NCBI RefSeq assembly: GCF_900100265.1
Contig: NZ_LT629696.1
Span: forward strand, 3,844,001-3,908,000
DNA from: Leifsonia sp. 466MF
GTDB taxonomy: Bacteria > Actinomycetota > Actinomycetes > Actinomycetales > Microbacteriaceae
Direction: 5' to 3'
Length of the DNA stretch: 64,000 nucleotides
The notes below the pieces were generated by a model that did not search any database, was not told the DNA's origin, and saw only the letters and a list, made by a program, of their open reading frames with translations. Position numbers and translations under genes: made by a program. How positions within the stretch are numbered: the stretch's first letter is position 1; each line of letters starts with the position of its first letter. Shown here piece after piece: positions 1-7,825 of this stretch.

Positions 1-338
1 TCGTCGTCGTGGATGTCGACGGCAGCCGGTTCGTGCTGGGCGTCACCGAGCGCCAGGTCAGCGTCCTCCATTCCGGTGACCGCCCGCAGGATGCGGATGT
101 CACCCCGCTCAAGCCCGTGCGCGAGGTGGAGGCCAGGACCGGCACCACGGACGCGGCGGCGAGCACAGGCACCACAGGCACCACCAGCAGCACCAGCACC
201 ACGACGACCACCAGGCAGGATGCCGACTTCCTCACGGCGCAGGGACGCGCCTCGCTCTTCGACGAGGCACTCAAAGGCTCGATCCTGTCCCCGGCAACGT
301 GGCGTCAGGCGAGTTCGGCGGTGCGCCCCAAGAAGTGA
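1..338 (+). CDS. fliO: Flagellar biosynthesis protein FliO, 5'-truncated by window edge
   Basis: Only the C-terminal part is visible and the frame stays open to the left edge. FliO is a small membrane protein that helps assemble the FliP-FliR core of the flagellar type III export gate. Seen: the FliO soluble motif VDGSRFVLGVTERQVSVLH at the visible N-terminus, then a long Ala/Thr/Ser/Gly-rich linker (a run of threonines) and a short basic tail. The membrane segment expected before this motif is outside the window. The stop overlaps the preferred start of fliP, the coupling used through the rest of the operon. Identification rests on the motif and on its place directly before fliP. Confidence 0.8.
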   Translation, partial: VVVDVDGSRFVLGVTERQVSVLHSGDRPQDADVTPLKPVREVEARTGTTDAAASTGTTGTTSSTSTTTTTRQDADFLTAQGRASLFDEALKGSILSPATWRQASSAVRPKK

Positions 339-1189
339 CGGCGCCGGAGGTCACGGCGCGCACAGTGCGCGCCCGCATGCCCCGCCTCGCGGTAGCCGGC
401 GTCCTGATCGCACTGATCGTCGCGGCCATCGTCCTGCTCAGCGCCACCGCCGCGCACGCCGTGCCAACGCCCGTCCCGACCCCGTCCGGACCGGCCGGTC
501 CCACGGGCGGTTCCGGCGGCATCACCCTCGACATCAACGGCCCGAACGGCACGCCGAGCGCCGCCATCCTGACCCTGCTCGGCATCACCGTGCTGTCGGT
601 GGCGCCTGCCCTGCTGCTGATGATGTCGTCGTTCACGAAGATCTTCGTCGTGCTCGCGATCACCCGGAACGCGCTCGCGCTCCCGTCCATCCCGCCGAAC
701 CAGGTGCTCGCGGGGCTGTCACTGTTCCTCAGCCTGTTCATCATGAGCCCGGTGCTCGTCGACATCAACAACACGGCCGTGCAGCCGTATCTCGCCGGGC
801 ACATCGACTTCACGGCGGCCGCACACGCGGCTGAGGCGCCGCTGCGCGGCTTCATGGCGGCGCACACCCGCGAGGAGGACATCGCGCTGATGACCCGCGC
901 CGCGGGCCGCCCCAACCCGGAGAGCGTGAGCGCGGTGCCCCTGCTGACGCTCATCCCCGCGTTCATGATCTCCGAGCTGCGTGCCGCGTTCATCATCGGC
1001 TTCGTCATCTTCGTGCCGTTCCTGGTGATCGACATGGTGGTCTCGGCGGCGCTCATGTCGATGGGCATGATGATGCTCCCGCCCGTGATGATCTCGTTGC
1101 CGTTCAAGATCCTGCTGTTCGTGCTGGTCGACGGATGGGGGCTCATCATCACGAGCCTGATCACGAGCTACGGGGGTGGTGGCGGATGA
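335..1189 (+). CDS. fliP: Flagellar export gate protein FliP
   Basis: FliP forms the pentameric core of the flagellar export gate in the inner membrane. The start chosen is GTG at 335, which overlaps the fliO stop as GTGA like the other junctions in this operon; GTG 299 and ATG 377 are in-frame alternatives. The N-terminus is signal-peptide-like: a basic stretch, a long hydrophobic segment and an AHA site, as usual for FliP. Conserved features include SFTKIFVVLAITRNAL, a FLSLFIMSP helix, and the C-terminal block beginning PAFMISELRAAFIIGFVIF. About 284 residues, normal once the long signal region is allowed for. It overlaps fliQ by 4 bases. Confidence 0.95.
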   Translation: MTAPEVTARTVRARMPRLAVAGVLIALIVAAIVLLSATAAHAVPTPVPTPSGPAGPTGGSGGITLDINGPNGTPSAAILTLLGITVLSVAPALLLMMSSFTKIFVVLAITRNALALPSIPPNQVLAGLSLFLSLFIMSPVLVDINNTAVQPYLAGHIDFTAAAHAAEAPLRGFMAAHTREEDIALMTRAAGRPNPESVSAVPLLTLIPAFMISELRAAFIIGFVIFVPFLVIDMVVSAALMSMGMMMLPPVMISLPFKILLFVLVDGWGLIITSLITSYGGGGG

Positions 1190-1461
1190 ACCCGAACGCC
1201 GTCCTCGACATCGCCATGCAGGGCCTCATGGTGACCGCGAAGCTGGCCGCGCCGATCGTGGTCACCGCGCTGGTCGTCGGCTTCGCGATCTCGCTGGTGC
1301 AGTCGATCACGCAGATCCAGGAGGTCACCCTCTCGTTCGTGCCGAAGGCGGCGGCCGTGGCCATCGCGTTGATCATCTGCGGCCAGTGGATGATCGCCGA
1401 GCTCGTCTCCTTCACCCACGTGCTCTTCGACAAGATCCCGCAGCTGCTGGGCGGTGGCTGA
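1186..1461 (+). CDS. fliQ: Flagellar export gate protein FliQ
   Basis: A 91-residue protein with two transmembrane helices, the normal FliQ size and topology. FliQ packs around the FliP/FliR core of the export gate. Seen: an N-terminal helix rich in Ala/Val, the conserved loop SITQIQEVTLSFVPK between the helices, and a second helix ending in GQWM. The start ATG overlaps the fliP stop (ATGA), and the stop overlaps the fliR start (TGATG), so the genes are translationally coupled. Confidence 0.96.
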   Translation: MNPNAVLDIAMQGLMVTAKLAAPIVVTALVVGFAISLVQSITQIQEVTLSFVPKAAAVAIALIICGQWMIAELVSFTHVLFDKIPQLLGGG

Positions 1462-2222
1462 TGTCCATCCCCATCGACCTGGCCGCGATCGAGGCGATCG
1501 CGCTGGCCTCCCTCCGCATGGTCGCCTTCCTGGTGATCGCGCCGCCGTTCTCGTACAACGGCTTCCCGGCGCAGGTGAAGGGGATGCTCGCCATCGGGCT
1601 CGCCGTCGCCGTCGCCCCGCGCGTGGGCGCCGGCTACCGGTCGGCCGACACCGGAGCGTTCTTGCTCGACATGGTGCGCGAGCTCGCCGTGGGGGCGACG
1701 CTCGGGTTCCTGGTCTTCGTGGTGTTCGCGGCGATCCAGTCGGCGGGCAGCCTGATCGACCTGTTCGGCGGCTTCCAGCTGGCGCAGGCGTTCGATCCGC
1801 AGTCGATGATCAACGGCGCGCAGTTCACACGGATGTTCCAGCTCACGGCCCTCGCGCTGCTGTTCGCGTCGGGCGGCTACCAGCTGATCATCGGCGGCCT
1901 CATCCGCACGTTCGACGCCGTCCCGCTCGCCGCGGGCCTCAGCATGGCCGACCCGGCGAAGCAGATGGTCGACGGGCTGACCCAGATGTTCCTCGCGGCA
2001 CTGCAGATCGCCGGGCCGCTGATCGTGGTGCTGTTCCTCGCCGACGTGGGCCTCGGCCTCCTCACCCGGGTCGCCCCCGCGCTGAACGCCTTCTCGCTCG
2101 GCTTCCCGCTGAAGATCATGCTCACCGTCGTGCTCGCGGCCATCGTCTTCGTCGCGCTTCCGGGCGTCGTCTCCGGGCTCACCGACACCGCCGTCAAGAC
2201 CATGCTGGGGGTGGGCCGATGA
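1461..2222 (+). CDS. fliR: Flagellar export gate protein FliR
   Basis: A 253-residue multi-helix membrane protein, the single FliR subunit that closes the FliP5FliQ4FliR1 export gate. Seen: six or so hydrophobic segments, the PPFSYNGFP motif near residues 25-33, the central FGGFQLAQAFDPQSM block (FliR 'D(P)' region), and the C-terminal FSLGFPLKIML segment. The start is an ATG overlapping the fliQ stop; the end overlaps flhB by four bases. Confidence 0.95.
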   Translation: MSIPIDLAAIEAIALASLRMVAFLVIAPPFSYNGFPAQVKGMLAIGLAVAVAPRVGAGYRSADTGAFLLDMVRELAVGATLGFLVFVVFAAIQSAGSLIDLFGGFQLAQAFDPQSMINGAQFTRMFQLTALALLFASGGYQLIIGGLIRTFDAVPLAAGLSMADPAKQMVDGLTQMFLAALQIAGPLIVVLFLADVGLGLLTRVAPALNAFSLGFPLKIMLTVVLAAIVFVALPGVVSGLTDTAVKTMLGVGR

Positions 2223-3313
2223 GCGACGCGCAGGAACGCACCGAGCAGGCGACCGAGAAGCGGATGAAGGAGGCGCGCTCCAAGGGCCGCCTCTCGAAGT
2301 CGACCGACCTGACCGCCTGGGTCGGCGTCGGAGCCGCCGCCGTCATGCTGCCGTTCACGCTGCAGGCGGGCAGCACCGCGGCGATCGAGCAGCTGTTCTC
2401 GGTCCGGTCCGTGATCGAGAGCCCGGACCCGGCGAAGGCGGTCGCCGCCCTCGGCGACGGTCTCGGCAGCATCATGGCGACGATCGGACCGCTGCTGGCG
2501 GTCGGTGCCCTCGCCGTGGTGGGCGCCGCGGCCGTGCAGGGCGGCATCCACTTCAAGAAGCTCGAGGGCAAGTACGAGCAGTTCAACCTGGTGCAGGGCA
2601 TCGGCCGGGTGTTCGGGATGCGCGCCCTCTGGGAGGGCGCCAAGACCTTGCTGAAGTCGGCCGTTGTCGCGATCGGGCTGTTCCTGGTCGTCCAGGGGCT
2701 GATGCCGGTGCTGCTCACCTCCGGTTCGATGCCGCTCGCCTCCCTGCTCTCGGCCGCATCCGGCGGCACGGCCGGGCTGCTGCAGGCGGCGATCGGCGCG
2801 GGCCTCGTGCTCGCCGGACTCGACGTGCTCGTGGTCATGCGCCGCAACCGCAAGCACACGCGCATGAGCAAGCAGGAGGTGCGCGACGAGAACAAGAACA
2901 CCGAGGGCGACCCGTTGGTGCGTTCGCACCGGCGCTCCCGGCAGCTGGCGATGAGCCGCAACCGCATGATCGCGGCGATCGGCGGGTCGGATGTGGTGCT
3001 CGTCAACCCGACGCACATCGCCGTGGCGGTGAAGTACGAACCGGGCAAGTCGGCCCCGCGAGTCGTCGCGAAGGGTGCGGGCGCCATCGCCCTGCGCATC
3101 CGCGAGAAGGCGGAGGAGGAGCGCGTGCCGATCGTCAAGGACATCCCGCTCGCCCGGGCGCTGCACGCCGGGTGCGAGATCGGGGACGAGATCCCGGTCG
3201 AGCTCTACAACGCGGTCGCGCGGGTGCTCGCCTTCGTCATGTCGCTCAAGCAGCGCGGCTCCGCCGCCGGCATGCACACCATGCGACCGCAGCTCCAGGG
3301 AGGGATGTCGTGA
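2219..3313 (+). CDS. flhB: Flagellar export switch protein FlhB
   Basis: FlhB sits next to the export gate and switches substrate specificity from rod/hook to filament proteins. The 364-residue protein starts with the usual hydrophilic ERTEQATEKRMKEARSKG segment, has four membrane helices, then a cytoplasmic domain with the autocleavage motif NPTH at residues 263-266, followed by IAVAVKYEPG. A C-terminal GDEIPVELYNAVARVLAFV block matches the family. Overlaps of 4 bases with fliR and flhA show tight coupling. All features needed for self-cleavage are present, so the switch is probably functional. Confidence 0.96.
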   Translation: MSDAQERTEQATEKRMKEARSKGRLSKSTDLTAWVGVGAAAVMLPFTLQAGSTAAIEQLFSVRSVIESPDPAKAVAALGDGLGSIMATIGPLLAVGALAVVGAAAVQGGIHFKKLEGKYEQFNLVQGIGRVFGMRALWEGAKTLLKSAVVAIGLFLVVQGLMPVLLTSGSMPLASLLSAASGGTAGLLQAAIGAGLVLAGLDVLVVMRRNRKHTRMSKQEVRDENKNTEGDPLVRSHRRSRQLAMSRNRMIAAIGGSDVVLVNPTHIAVAVKYEPGKSAPRVVAKGAGAIALRIREKAEEERVPIVKDIPLARALHAGCEIGDEIPVELYNAVARVLAFVMSLKQRGSAAGMHTMRPQLQGGMS

Positions 3314-5367
3314 AGCCGAACAAGGGTCTCGCCGCCAAGGTCGCCGTGCCGATCGGGGTCGTCGGCATCATCATGCTGCTCGTCGTCCCGGTTCCGTCGT
3401 GGATCCTCGACATGCTCATCATCGTCAACATCATGCTGGCGCTGGTGATCCTGCTCACGACGATGTTCGTCAAGAAGCCGCTCGACTTCTCCGTCTTCCC
3501 GTCGCTGCTGCTGGTGGCGACCCTGTTCCGGCTCGGACTCAACGTCGCCTCGACGCGCCTGGTGCTGGGCGACGGGTTCGCCGGGCAGGTCATCCAGGCG
3601 TTCGGGCATGTGGCGGTCGGCGGGTCGATCATCATCGGCGCCGTGGTCTTCCTCATCCTGGTGGTCATCCAGTTCATCGTCGTCACCAAGGGCGCAGAGC
3701 GCGTGGCCGAGGTGGGCGCCCGCTTCACGCTCGACGCCATGCCGGGCAAGCAGATGGCGATCGACGCCGACCTCAACGCCGGGCTCATCACCGAGGAGCA
3801 GGCGCGGGCGCGGCGCGCGGAGGTCTCGGCCGAGGCGGACTTCTACGGCGCGATGGACGGCGCATCGAAGTTCGTCAAGGGGGATGCGATCGCGGGCATC
3901 CTCATCATCGTCATCAACGTCGTCGGCGGCATCGCGATCGGCATGATCCAGCGGGGCATGGAGCTCGGCGACGCTGTCAACTCCTACACGCTGCTCACCA
4001 TCGGCGACGGTCTCGTCTCGCAGATCCCCGCGTTGCTCATGGCCGTGTCGACGGGCATGATCGTGACCCGGTCGAACGCCGAGTCCGAGATGGGCACGAC
4101 GGCGAGCAACCAGCTCAGCCAGTCGCGCAACGCCCTGATGATCGCGGGATGCGCCGCGATCGTCATGGCGCTCATCCCCGGGATGCCGCCCATCCCGTTC
4201 GTGCTCGTCGGCGCGTTCCTCATCCTCGCGTCGCAGCGGATCAAGACCGCACAGGCGGCGGCGAAGAAGGCGCAGGCCGCCCAGAACGCCGTCGCCACGG
4301 CGACCAAGTCGGAGACGACGGAAGACCTCATCGAGCAGATGCGGGTCCACGCCCTCGAGATCACGCTCGCCCCCGACCTCGTCGACATCGTCAGCGGCGC
4401 CTCCGACGACCTGCTCGCGCGCGTGCGGGCCCTACGGCGCAAGATCGCGCTCGAACTGGGCGTCATCGTCCCGCCGGTCCGCACCCGCGACAGCGCCGAG
4501 CTGCCGCCGTCGACCTACGTGATCAAGATCGCCGGCGTGGAGGCCGGCCGCGGGCAGGCGCCCTCCGGCCGGGTGCTCGCCCTCGGCGACGCCCTCGACA
4601 ACCTGCCGGGCACGCCGACCGTCGAGCCGGTGTTCGGCCTGCCGGCGAAGTGGATCCCGTCCGAGATGCGGCACAGCGCCGAGCTGGGCGGTGCCACGGT
4701 CATCGACCGGGTCTCCGTGCTCATCACGCACCTGTCGTCGATCATCACGGCGAACGCGGCACGCCTCCTCACCCGGGAGGATGTGCGTCTCCTCACCGAG
4801 GGCGTCAAGCAGGTGAACCCGCCCGCGGTGGAGGAGCTCATCCCTGCTCTGCTCTCCCTGGCGGAGGTGCAGCGCGTGCTGCAGGGGCTGCTCGCCGAGC
4901 AGGTGCCGATCAACGACCTGCCGCGCATCCTGGAGGCGCTGACGCTGCGCGCGAAAGTGTCGAACGACCCGGAGGGACTGGTGGAGGCTGCCCGGGCCGC
5001 CCTCGGCCCGGCCGTCGTCGCCCCCCACCTCGACGAGGGGACGCTGCGGGTCATCATGATCGACCCCGGGCTTGAGCAGTCGATGCTCGAAGGCCTGCGT
5101 CCGTCGGAGGGCGGCACGCAGATCGTGCTCGACCCTGTGCGGCTGGAGGCGGTTCTCGCCTCCGTGCGCGACACCGCGGCGCGGCTCGACGACTCGGGCG
5201 TCTCGGCGGTCCTGGTCTGCGCGCCCGCGCTGCGCCCGGCCATCCGGCGGCTGGTCGCCGGCCAGATCGCGGGACTCGCCGTGCTCTCCTATCAGGAGGT
5301 GACCGCCGTGCAGGCGGCCATCGAGACGGTGGGGGTGGTCCGCGGTGCGGAGTCGATCGCGGCCTGA
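3310..5367 (+). CDS. flhA: Flagellar export gate protein FlhA
   Basis: FlhA is the large export-gate ring protein that uses proton motive force and docks chaperone-substrate complexes. The 685-residue protein begins at GTG 3310 (GTGA overlap with flhB). Residues 1 to about 320 hold the membrane domain, with the conserved FRLGLNVASTRLVL motif, the ERVAEVGARFTLDAMPGKQM cytoplasmic loop and KFVKGDAIAGI. The C-terminal half is the cytosolic docking domain, with NAARLLTREDVRLL and RILEALTLRAK blocks. Length and motifs are normal. The last 23 bases overlap the next gene. Confidence 0.97.
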   Translation: MKPNKGLAAKVAVPIGVVGIIMLLVVPVPSWILDMLIIVNIMLALVILLTTMFVKKPLDFSVFPSLLLVATLFRLGLNVASTRLVLGDGFAGQVIQAFGHVAVGGSIIIGAVVFLILVVIQFIVVTKGAERVAEVGARFTLDAMPGKQMAIDADLNAGLITEEQARARRAEVSAEADFYGAMDGASKFVKGDAIAGILIIVINVVGGIAIGMIQRGMELGDAVNSYTLLTIGDGLVSQIPALLMAVSTGMIVTRSNAESEMGTTASNQLSQSRNALMIAGCAAIVMALIPGMPPIPFVLVGAFLILASQRIKTAQAAAKKAQAAQNAVATATKSETTEDLIEQMRVHALEITLAPDLVDIVSGASDDLLARVRALRRKIALELGVIVPPVRTRDSAELPPSTYVIKIAGVEAGRGQAPSGRVLALGDALDNLPGTPTVEPVFGLPAKWIPSEMRHSAELGGATVIDRVSVLITHLSSIITANAARLLTREDVRLLTEGVKQVNPPAVEELIPALLSLAEVQRVLQGLLAEQVPINDLPRILEALTLRAKVSNDPEGLVEAARAALGPAVVAPHLDEGTLRVIMIDPGLEQSMLEGLRPSEGGTQIVLDPVRLEAVLASVRDTAARLDDSGVSAVLVCAPALRPAIRRLVAGQIAGLAVLSYQEVTAVQAAIETVGVVRGAESIAA

Positions 5368-6070
5368 GTGGGTCGGCGGCGACGAGGAGGTCCTCCCGGC
5401 CGTCTCGACGTCATCGCTCGCGTTCCAAGCGGTCCTCGACGACCTCGTGCGAGCCGTCGACGCGCCGGACCTCGCCCCGCCCGCCCCGCCCATCCCTCCC
5501 ATCCCGCCCACCTCGCCCGCCCCTCCCGCCCCTCCCACCCCTGAGCCGAAGGGCACGTTGTGGCGGGAAAACGACTCGAATAGCAGCCACGACGTGCACT
5601 TCGACGACGTCGTGCCCGCCGGTCCGCCCCCGGCGCGGCTGCGCGGCCGCGGCGACCTCACCCTCGTGGTGGGGCTCGGTGCAGACGCGGAGGAGGCCGC
5701 GCGCGTCCTCGCCGCCTCCGCCGACGCGGGCGCCGAGGTCCAGCACCTCGCCGACCGCCGCGACGCGCTGGCCGCCCGCGCGGACGGCGTTCGCCGCGAC
5801 ATCCCCGTGGTGGCCGCGTTCCCGCTCGCCGGCCCCGCCGCCGTGCCCACGCTCGCCGCCGACCTGGCCGGCATCGCCCCCGATCAGGTCTGGGTGGCCG
5901 TCGACGTCTCGCGCACGTTCGGCGACACGAGCACCTGGGTCCGGGCGGTGGATGCGGTGCTCGCCGTGGACGCGGTGGCCGCGACCGGCGCATCCTTCAC
6001 CTCGACGCCGGACGACGTGCACCGTCTCGGCCTGCCGGTGCTCTGGCTGGACGCGCCGCCCGGCGGATAG
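5345..6070 (+). CDS. Unrecognised flagellar-operon protein with Pro-rich linker and inserted palindrome
   Basis: A 241-residue protein I do not recognise. It overlaps the end of flhA and precedes csrA, the position where many Gram-positive operons carry flhF. Seen: a short N-terminal helix, an Ala/Pro-rich linker at about residues 37-65 (repeated PP-A-PP units), then about 20 residues encoded by a palindromic repeat (5547-5603), then an alpha/beta domain beginning near residue 85 with alternating hydrophobic strands (LTLVVGLGA, DIPVVAAFPLAG, QVWVAVDVSRTF, GLPVLWLDAP). The domain could be a degenerate relative of the FlhF/FlhG P-loop proteins, but there is no intact Walker A, so this is only a positional guess. 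Confidence 0.7.
   Translation: MRSRSRPEWVGGDEEVLPAVSTSSLAFQAVLDDLVRAVDAPDLAPPAPPIPPIPPTSPAPPAPPTPEPKGTLWRENDSNSSHDVHFDDVVPAGPPPARLRGRGDLTLVVGLGADAEEAARVLAASADAGAEVQHLADRRDALAARADGVRRDIPVVAAFPLAGPAAVPTLAADLAGIAPDQVWVAVDVSRTFGDTSTWVRAVDAVLAVDAVAATGASFTSTPDDVHRLGLPVLWLDAPPGG
5547..5603. repeat. Palindromic repeat, family II, in-frame inside a gene
   Basis: Inverted repeat with 18-base arms (5547-5564 and 5586-5603, two mismatches) and a 21-base loop. It lies wholly inside the flagellar unknown gene, just after the proline-rich linker, and adds no stop codon. The right half matches the element at 60435-60498: both contain GACGTGCAC next to CCAC and an ATAGC run. Confidence 0.75.
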
Positions 6071-6079
6071 GCTGGACCG
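6068..6079 (+). promoter_or_regulatory. -10 element of a probable leaderless csrA transcript
   Basis: TAGGCT lies 6 bases before the csrA ATG, the spacing expected when transcription starts at the start codon. It falls around the stop of the preceding gene, so csrA may be expressed apart from the flagellar operon. There is no Shine-Dalgarno sequence at this ATG. Confidence 0.45.
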
Positions 6080-6316
6080 ATGCTGGTATTGACGCGCAAG
6101 GCGGGGGAGCGGGTGCTGATCGGCGACGACATCGTCGTGACGATCCTCGAAGCGCGTGGTGACGGAGTGCGGATCGGCATCGACGCGCCGCGCGGCATCC
6201 GCATCCAGCGCGACGAGGTCGTCAAGGCCGTGACCGAGGCCAACCAGGAGGCGACCGAGCGCGCCGCCGGCACCGACGACGCCGAGGCGCTGATCAAGAA
6301 GTCGCTGGGACTCTGA
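6080..6316 (+). CDS. csrA: Carbon storage regulator CsrA
   Basis: A 78-residue RNA-binding translational regulator. It begins MLVLTRKAGERVLIGDDI and contains the conserved IGIDAPRGIRIQRDEV block, the strands that bind GGA motifs in mRNA leaders. In Gram-positive flagellates CsrA represses flagellin translation and is usually counteracted by FliW; fliW is not in this window. The C-terminal 20 residues are an acidic-to-basic helical tail. It follows the flagellar export genes, and its 3' end overlaps the convergent gene by 23 bases. Confidence 0.96.
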   Translation: MLVLTRKAGERVLIGDDIVVTILEARGDGVRIGIDAPRGIRIQRDEVVKAVTEANQEATERAAGTDDAEALIKKSLGL

Positions 6317-7004
6317 CCGTCGACCCCGGCGCGGCCTGGGCGGACCGCCGGTGGAACCCGTGGACGGTCAGGTAGATGCCGAGGAACAGCTCCCACACGA
6401 CCTCCGGCAGCGTGAGCACGGCCGACCAGGCCGAGACCTGATCCCAGACGCCGAACAGCACAGCGACGCCGGACAGTGACACCAACGGCCCGCCGATCAT
6501 GCCGAACCACACCCAGCCGCGCGGCACGAGTCGGGCCCGGTGCAGCATCCAGCCGAGCATCAGGCCGTTCCCGATGCCGACGACGAAGCCGGGGCCGAGC
6601 AGGAACGTCCAGCCGTGCAGGGCGACGAGCGCGTGCGCCACGACGACGGCCGAGCCCGCAGCGCCTCCGTCGGCTTCCCGCAGCGTCACGACCGAGAGCA
6701 GGCTGAGGATCCCGACGGCGATCAGCGTCGACTCCATCACCCGGGCGACGACGTAGCCGAGCGCCAGCGACGGGCTGGTCCGCCGGAGCACCGGATAGAG
6801 CACGAGGGCCGTGCCGAGGTTGGCGATGACCAGGGCGATCTCGAGCAGGGCGCCCGCGAGAACCGGCGTGGCCGATCCCGAGCCGAGCACGAAGCGCGGA
6901 TCGCTCAGCACCGGCCCGTACAGCAGGGCGCCGGGGATGGAGGTGGCGAAGGTGAGCAGGAAGAGCACGCCCGCGAGGAGCGAGCGGCGGCGATCCGGGT
7001 CCAT
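6294..7004 (-). CDS. DUF4386-type six-helix membrane protein
   Basis: A 236-residue membrane protein of the DUF4386 type: about six hydrophobic segments, an N-terminal MDPDRRRSLLAGVLFLLTF and a central PSLALGYVVARVMESTLI helix typical of the family. Function unknown. The start ATG at 7004 was preferred over one 14 codons upstream because AGAGGA lies 4-5 bases before it and because the upstream choice would place coding sequence across an operator. The divergent neighbour is a TetR regulator, and two operator-like palindromes lie between them, so this gene is the likely regulated target. The 3' end overlaps that of csrA. Confidence 0.85.
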   Translation of the reverse strand: MDPDRRRSLLAGVLFLLTFATSIPGALLYGPVLSDPRFVLGSGSATPVLAGALLEIALVIANLGTALVLYPVLRRTSPSLALGYVVARVMESTLIAVGILSLLSVVTLREADGGAAGSAVVVAHALVALHGWTFLLGPGFVVGIGNGLMLGWMLHRARLVPRGWVWFGMIGGPLVSLSGVAVLFGVWDQVSAWSAVLTLPEVVWELFLGIYLTVHGFHRRSAQAAPGSTVRVPATS

Positions 7005-7024
7005 GATGTCCTCTCGGAAGACGA

Positions 7025-7076
7025 GGTGTACGGCGTACACCTTCATCGCGATCAGGCTAGGCGTACGCTGTACACC
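7025..7076. promoter_or_regulatory. Twin TetR operators between divergent genes
   Basis: Two similar 17-base palindromes: GGTGTACGGCGTACACC at 7025-7041 and GGCGTACGCTGTACACC at 7060-7076. Their centres are 35 bases apart. The second ends directly before the tetR start codon and contains a possible -10 (TACGCT, 7064-7069), so tetR is probably leaderless and autorepressed. The first lies 20 bases upstream of the DUF4386 start. Confidence 0.75.
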
Positions 7077-7760
7077 ATGTCAAGAGACGTCGCGGCACCC
7101 AGGCAGACGCTGAGCACCGCACGGGTGATCGAGGCGGCCGTCGAGCTGGCCGATCGCGAGGGACTCGACGGCCTCAGCATGCGCGAACTTGCTCAGCGCC
7201 TCGGCGTCGTCCCGATGGCGCTGTACAAGCACGTCGCCAACAAGGACGACCTGCTCGACGGCATGGTCGACACCGTGTGGGCGGAGGTCGAGGCTCCCTC
7301 GCCCGAACTCGGCTGGCGCGAGGCGATGCGCCGCCGCTCCATCTCCCTGCGCGATGCCCTGATGCGGCACCGCTGGGCCGTCGGACTCCTGGAGGCCCGG
7401 ATGCGTCCGGGCCCGGCCAACCTCAGCCAGCACAACGCGATGATGGGCTGCCTGCGCACCGCCGGCTTCACGTTCCGCACGACGGTGCACGTCACGTCGG
7501 CCCTCGACGCCTACGTGTACGGCTTCGCGCTGCAGGAGAAGACGCTCCCGTTCGGCACTCCCGAGGAGTCGGGGGAGGCGGCCGCCGCCAAGCTCGACGC
7601 CACCCCTCCGGAGCTGGCGCAGCAGTTCCCACACCTGCTCGAGGTGGTCTCCGAGCTCGCCCGCGCCGGGTACGACTACGACGAGGAGTTCCTCACCGGC
7701 CTCGACCTCCTCCTCGACGGCGTGGAGCGTCTGCGACCGGAGTGGATCACGACCGGCTGA
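7077..7760 (+). CDS. TetR-family transcriptional repressor
   Basis: A 227-residue regulator. Residues 13-60 form the TetR helix-turn-helix: RVIEAAVELADREGLDGLS followed by MRELAQRLGVVPMALYKHVANKDDLL. The rest is helical and matches the TetR_C ligand-binding domain of the tetracycline-repressor type (WREAMRRRSISLRDALMRHR). It starts at ATG 7077, immediately after an operator palindrome. It probably represses itself and the divergent DUF4386 gene; the ligand cannot be read from the sequence. Confidence 0.93.
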   Translation: MSRDVAAPRQTLSTARVIEAAVELADREGLDGLSMRELAQRLGVVPMALYKHVANKDDLLDGMVDTVWAEVEAPSPELGWREAMRRRSISLRDALMRHRWAVGLLEARMRPGPANLSQHNAMMGCLRTAGFTFRTTVHVTSALDAYVYGFALQEKTLPFGTPEESGEAAAAKLDATPPELAQQFPHLLEVVSELARAGYDYDEEFLTGLDLLLDGVERLRPEWITTG

Positions 7761-7825
7761 CGCGCATCCTCCGCCGCGCGCCGGAGCAGAGGGCTCGCGA
7801 CTGACCCCTGCGGCAGAATGTCCGC

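Noticed and set aside
1877..3277. Long antisense frames opposite flhB and many other genes
   Set aside because: They are Arg/Ala/Asp-rich shadows of well-supported genes, as expected in GC-rich DNA.
5345..6070. Calling the gene between flhA and csrA flhF
   Set aside because: There is no GxxxxGKT P-loop or other GTPase motif; only the position agrees.
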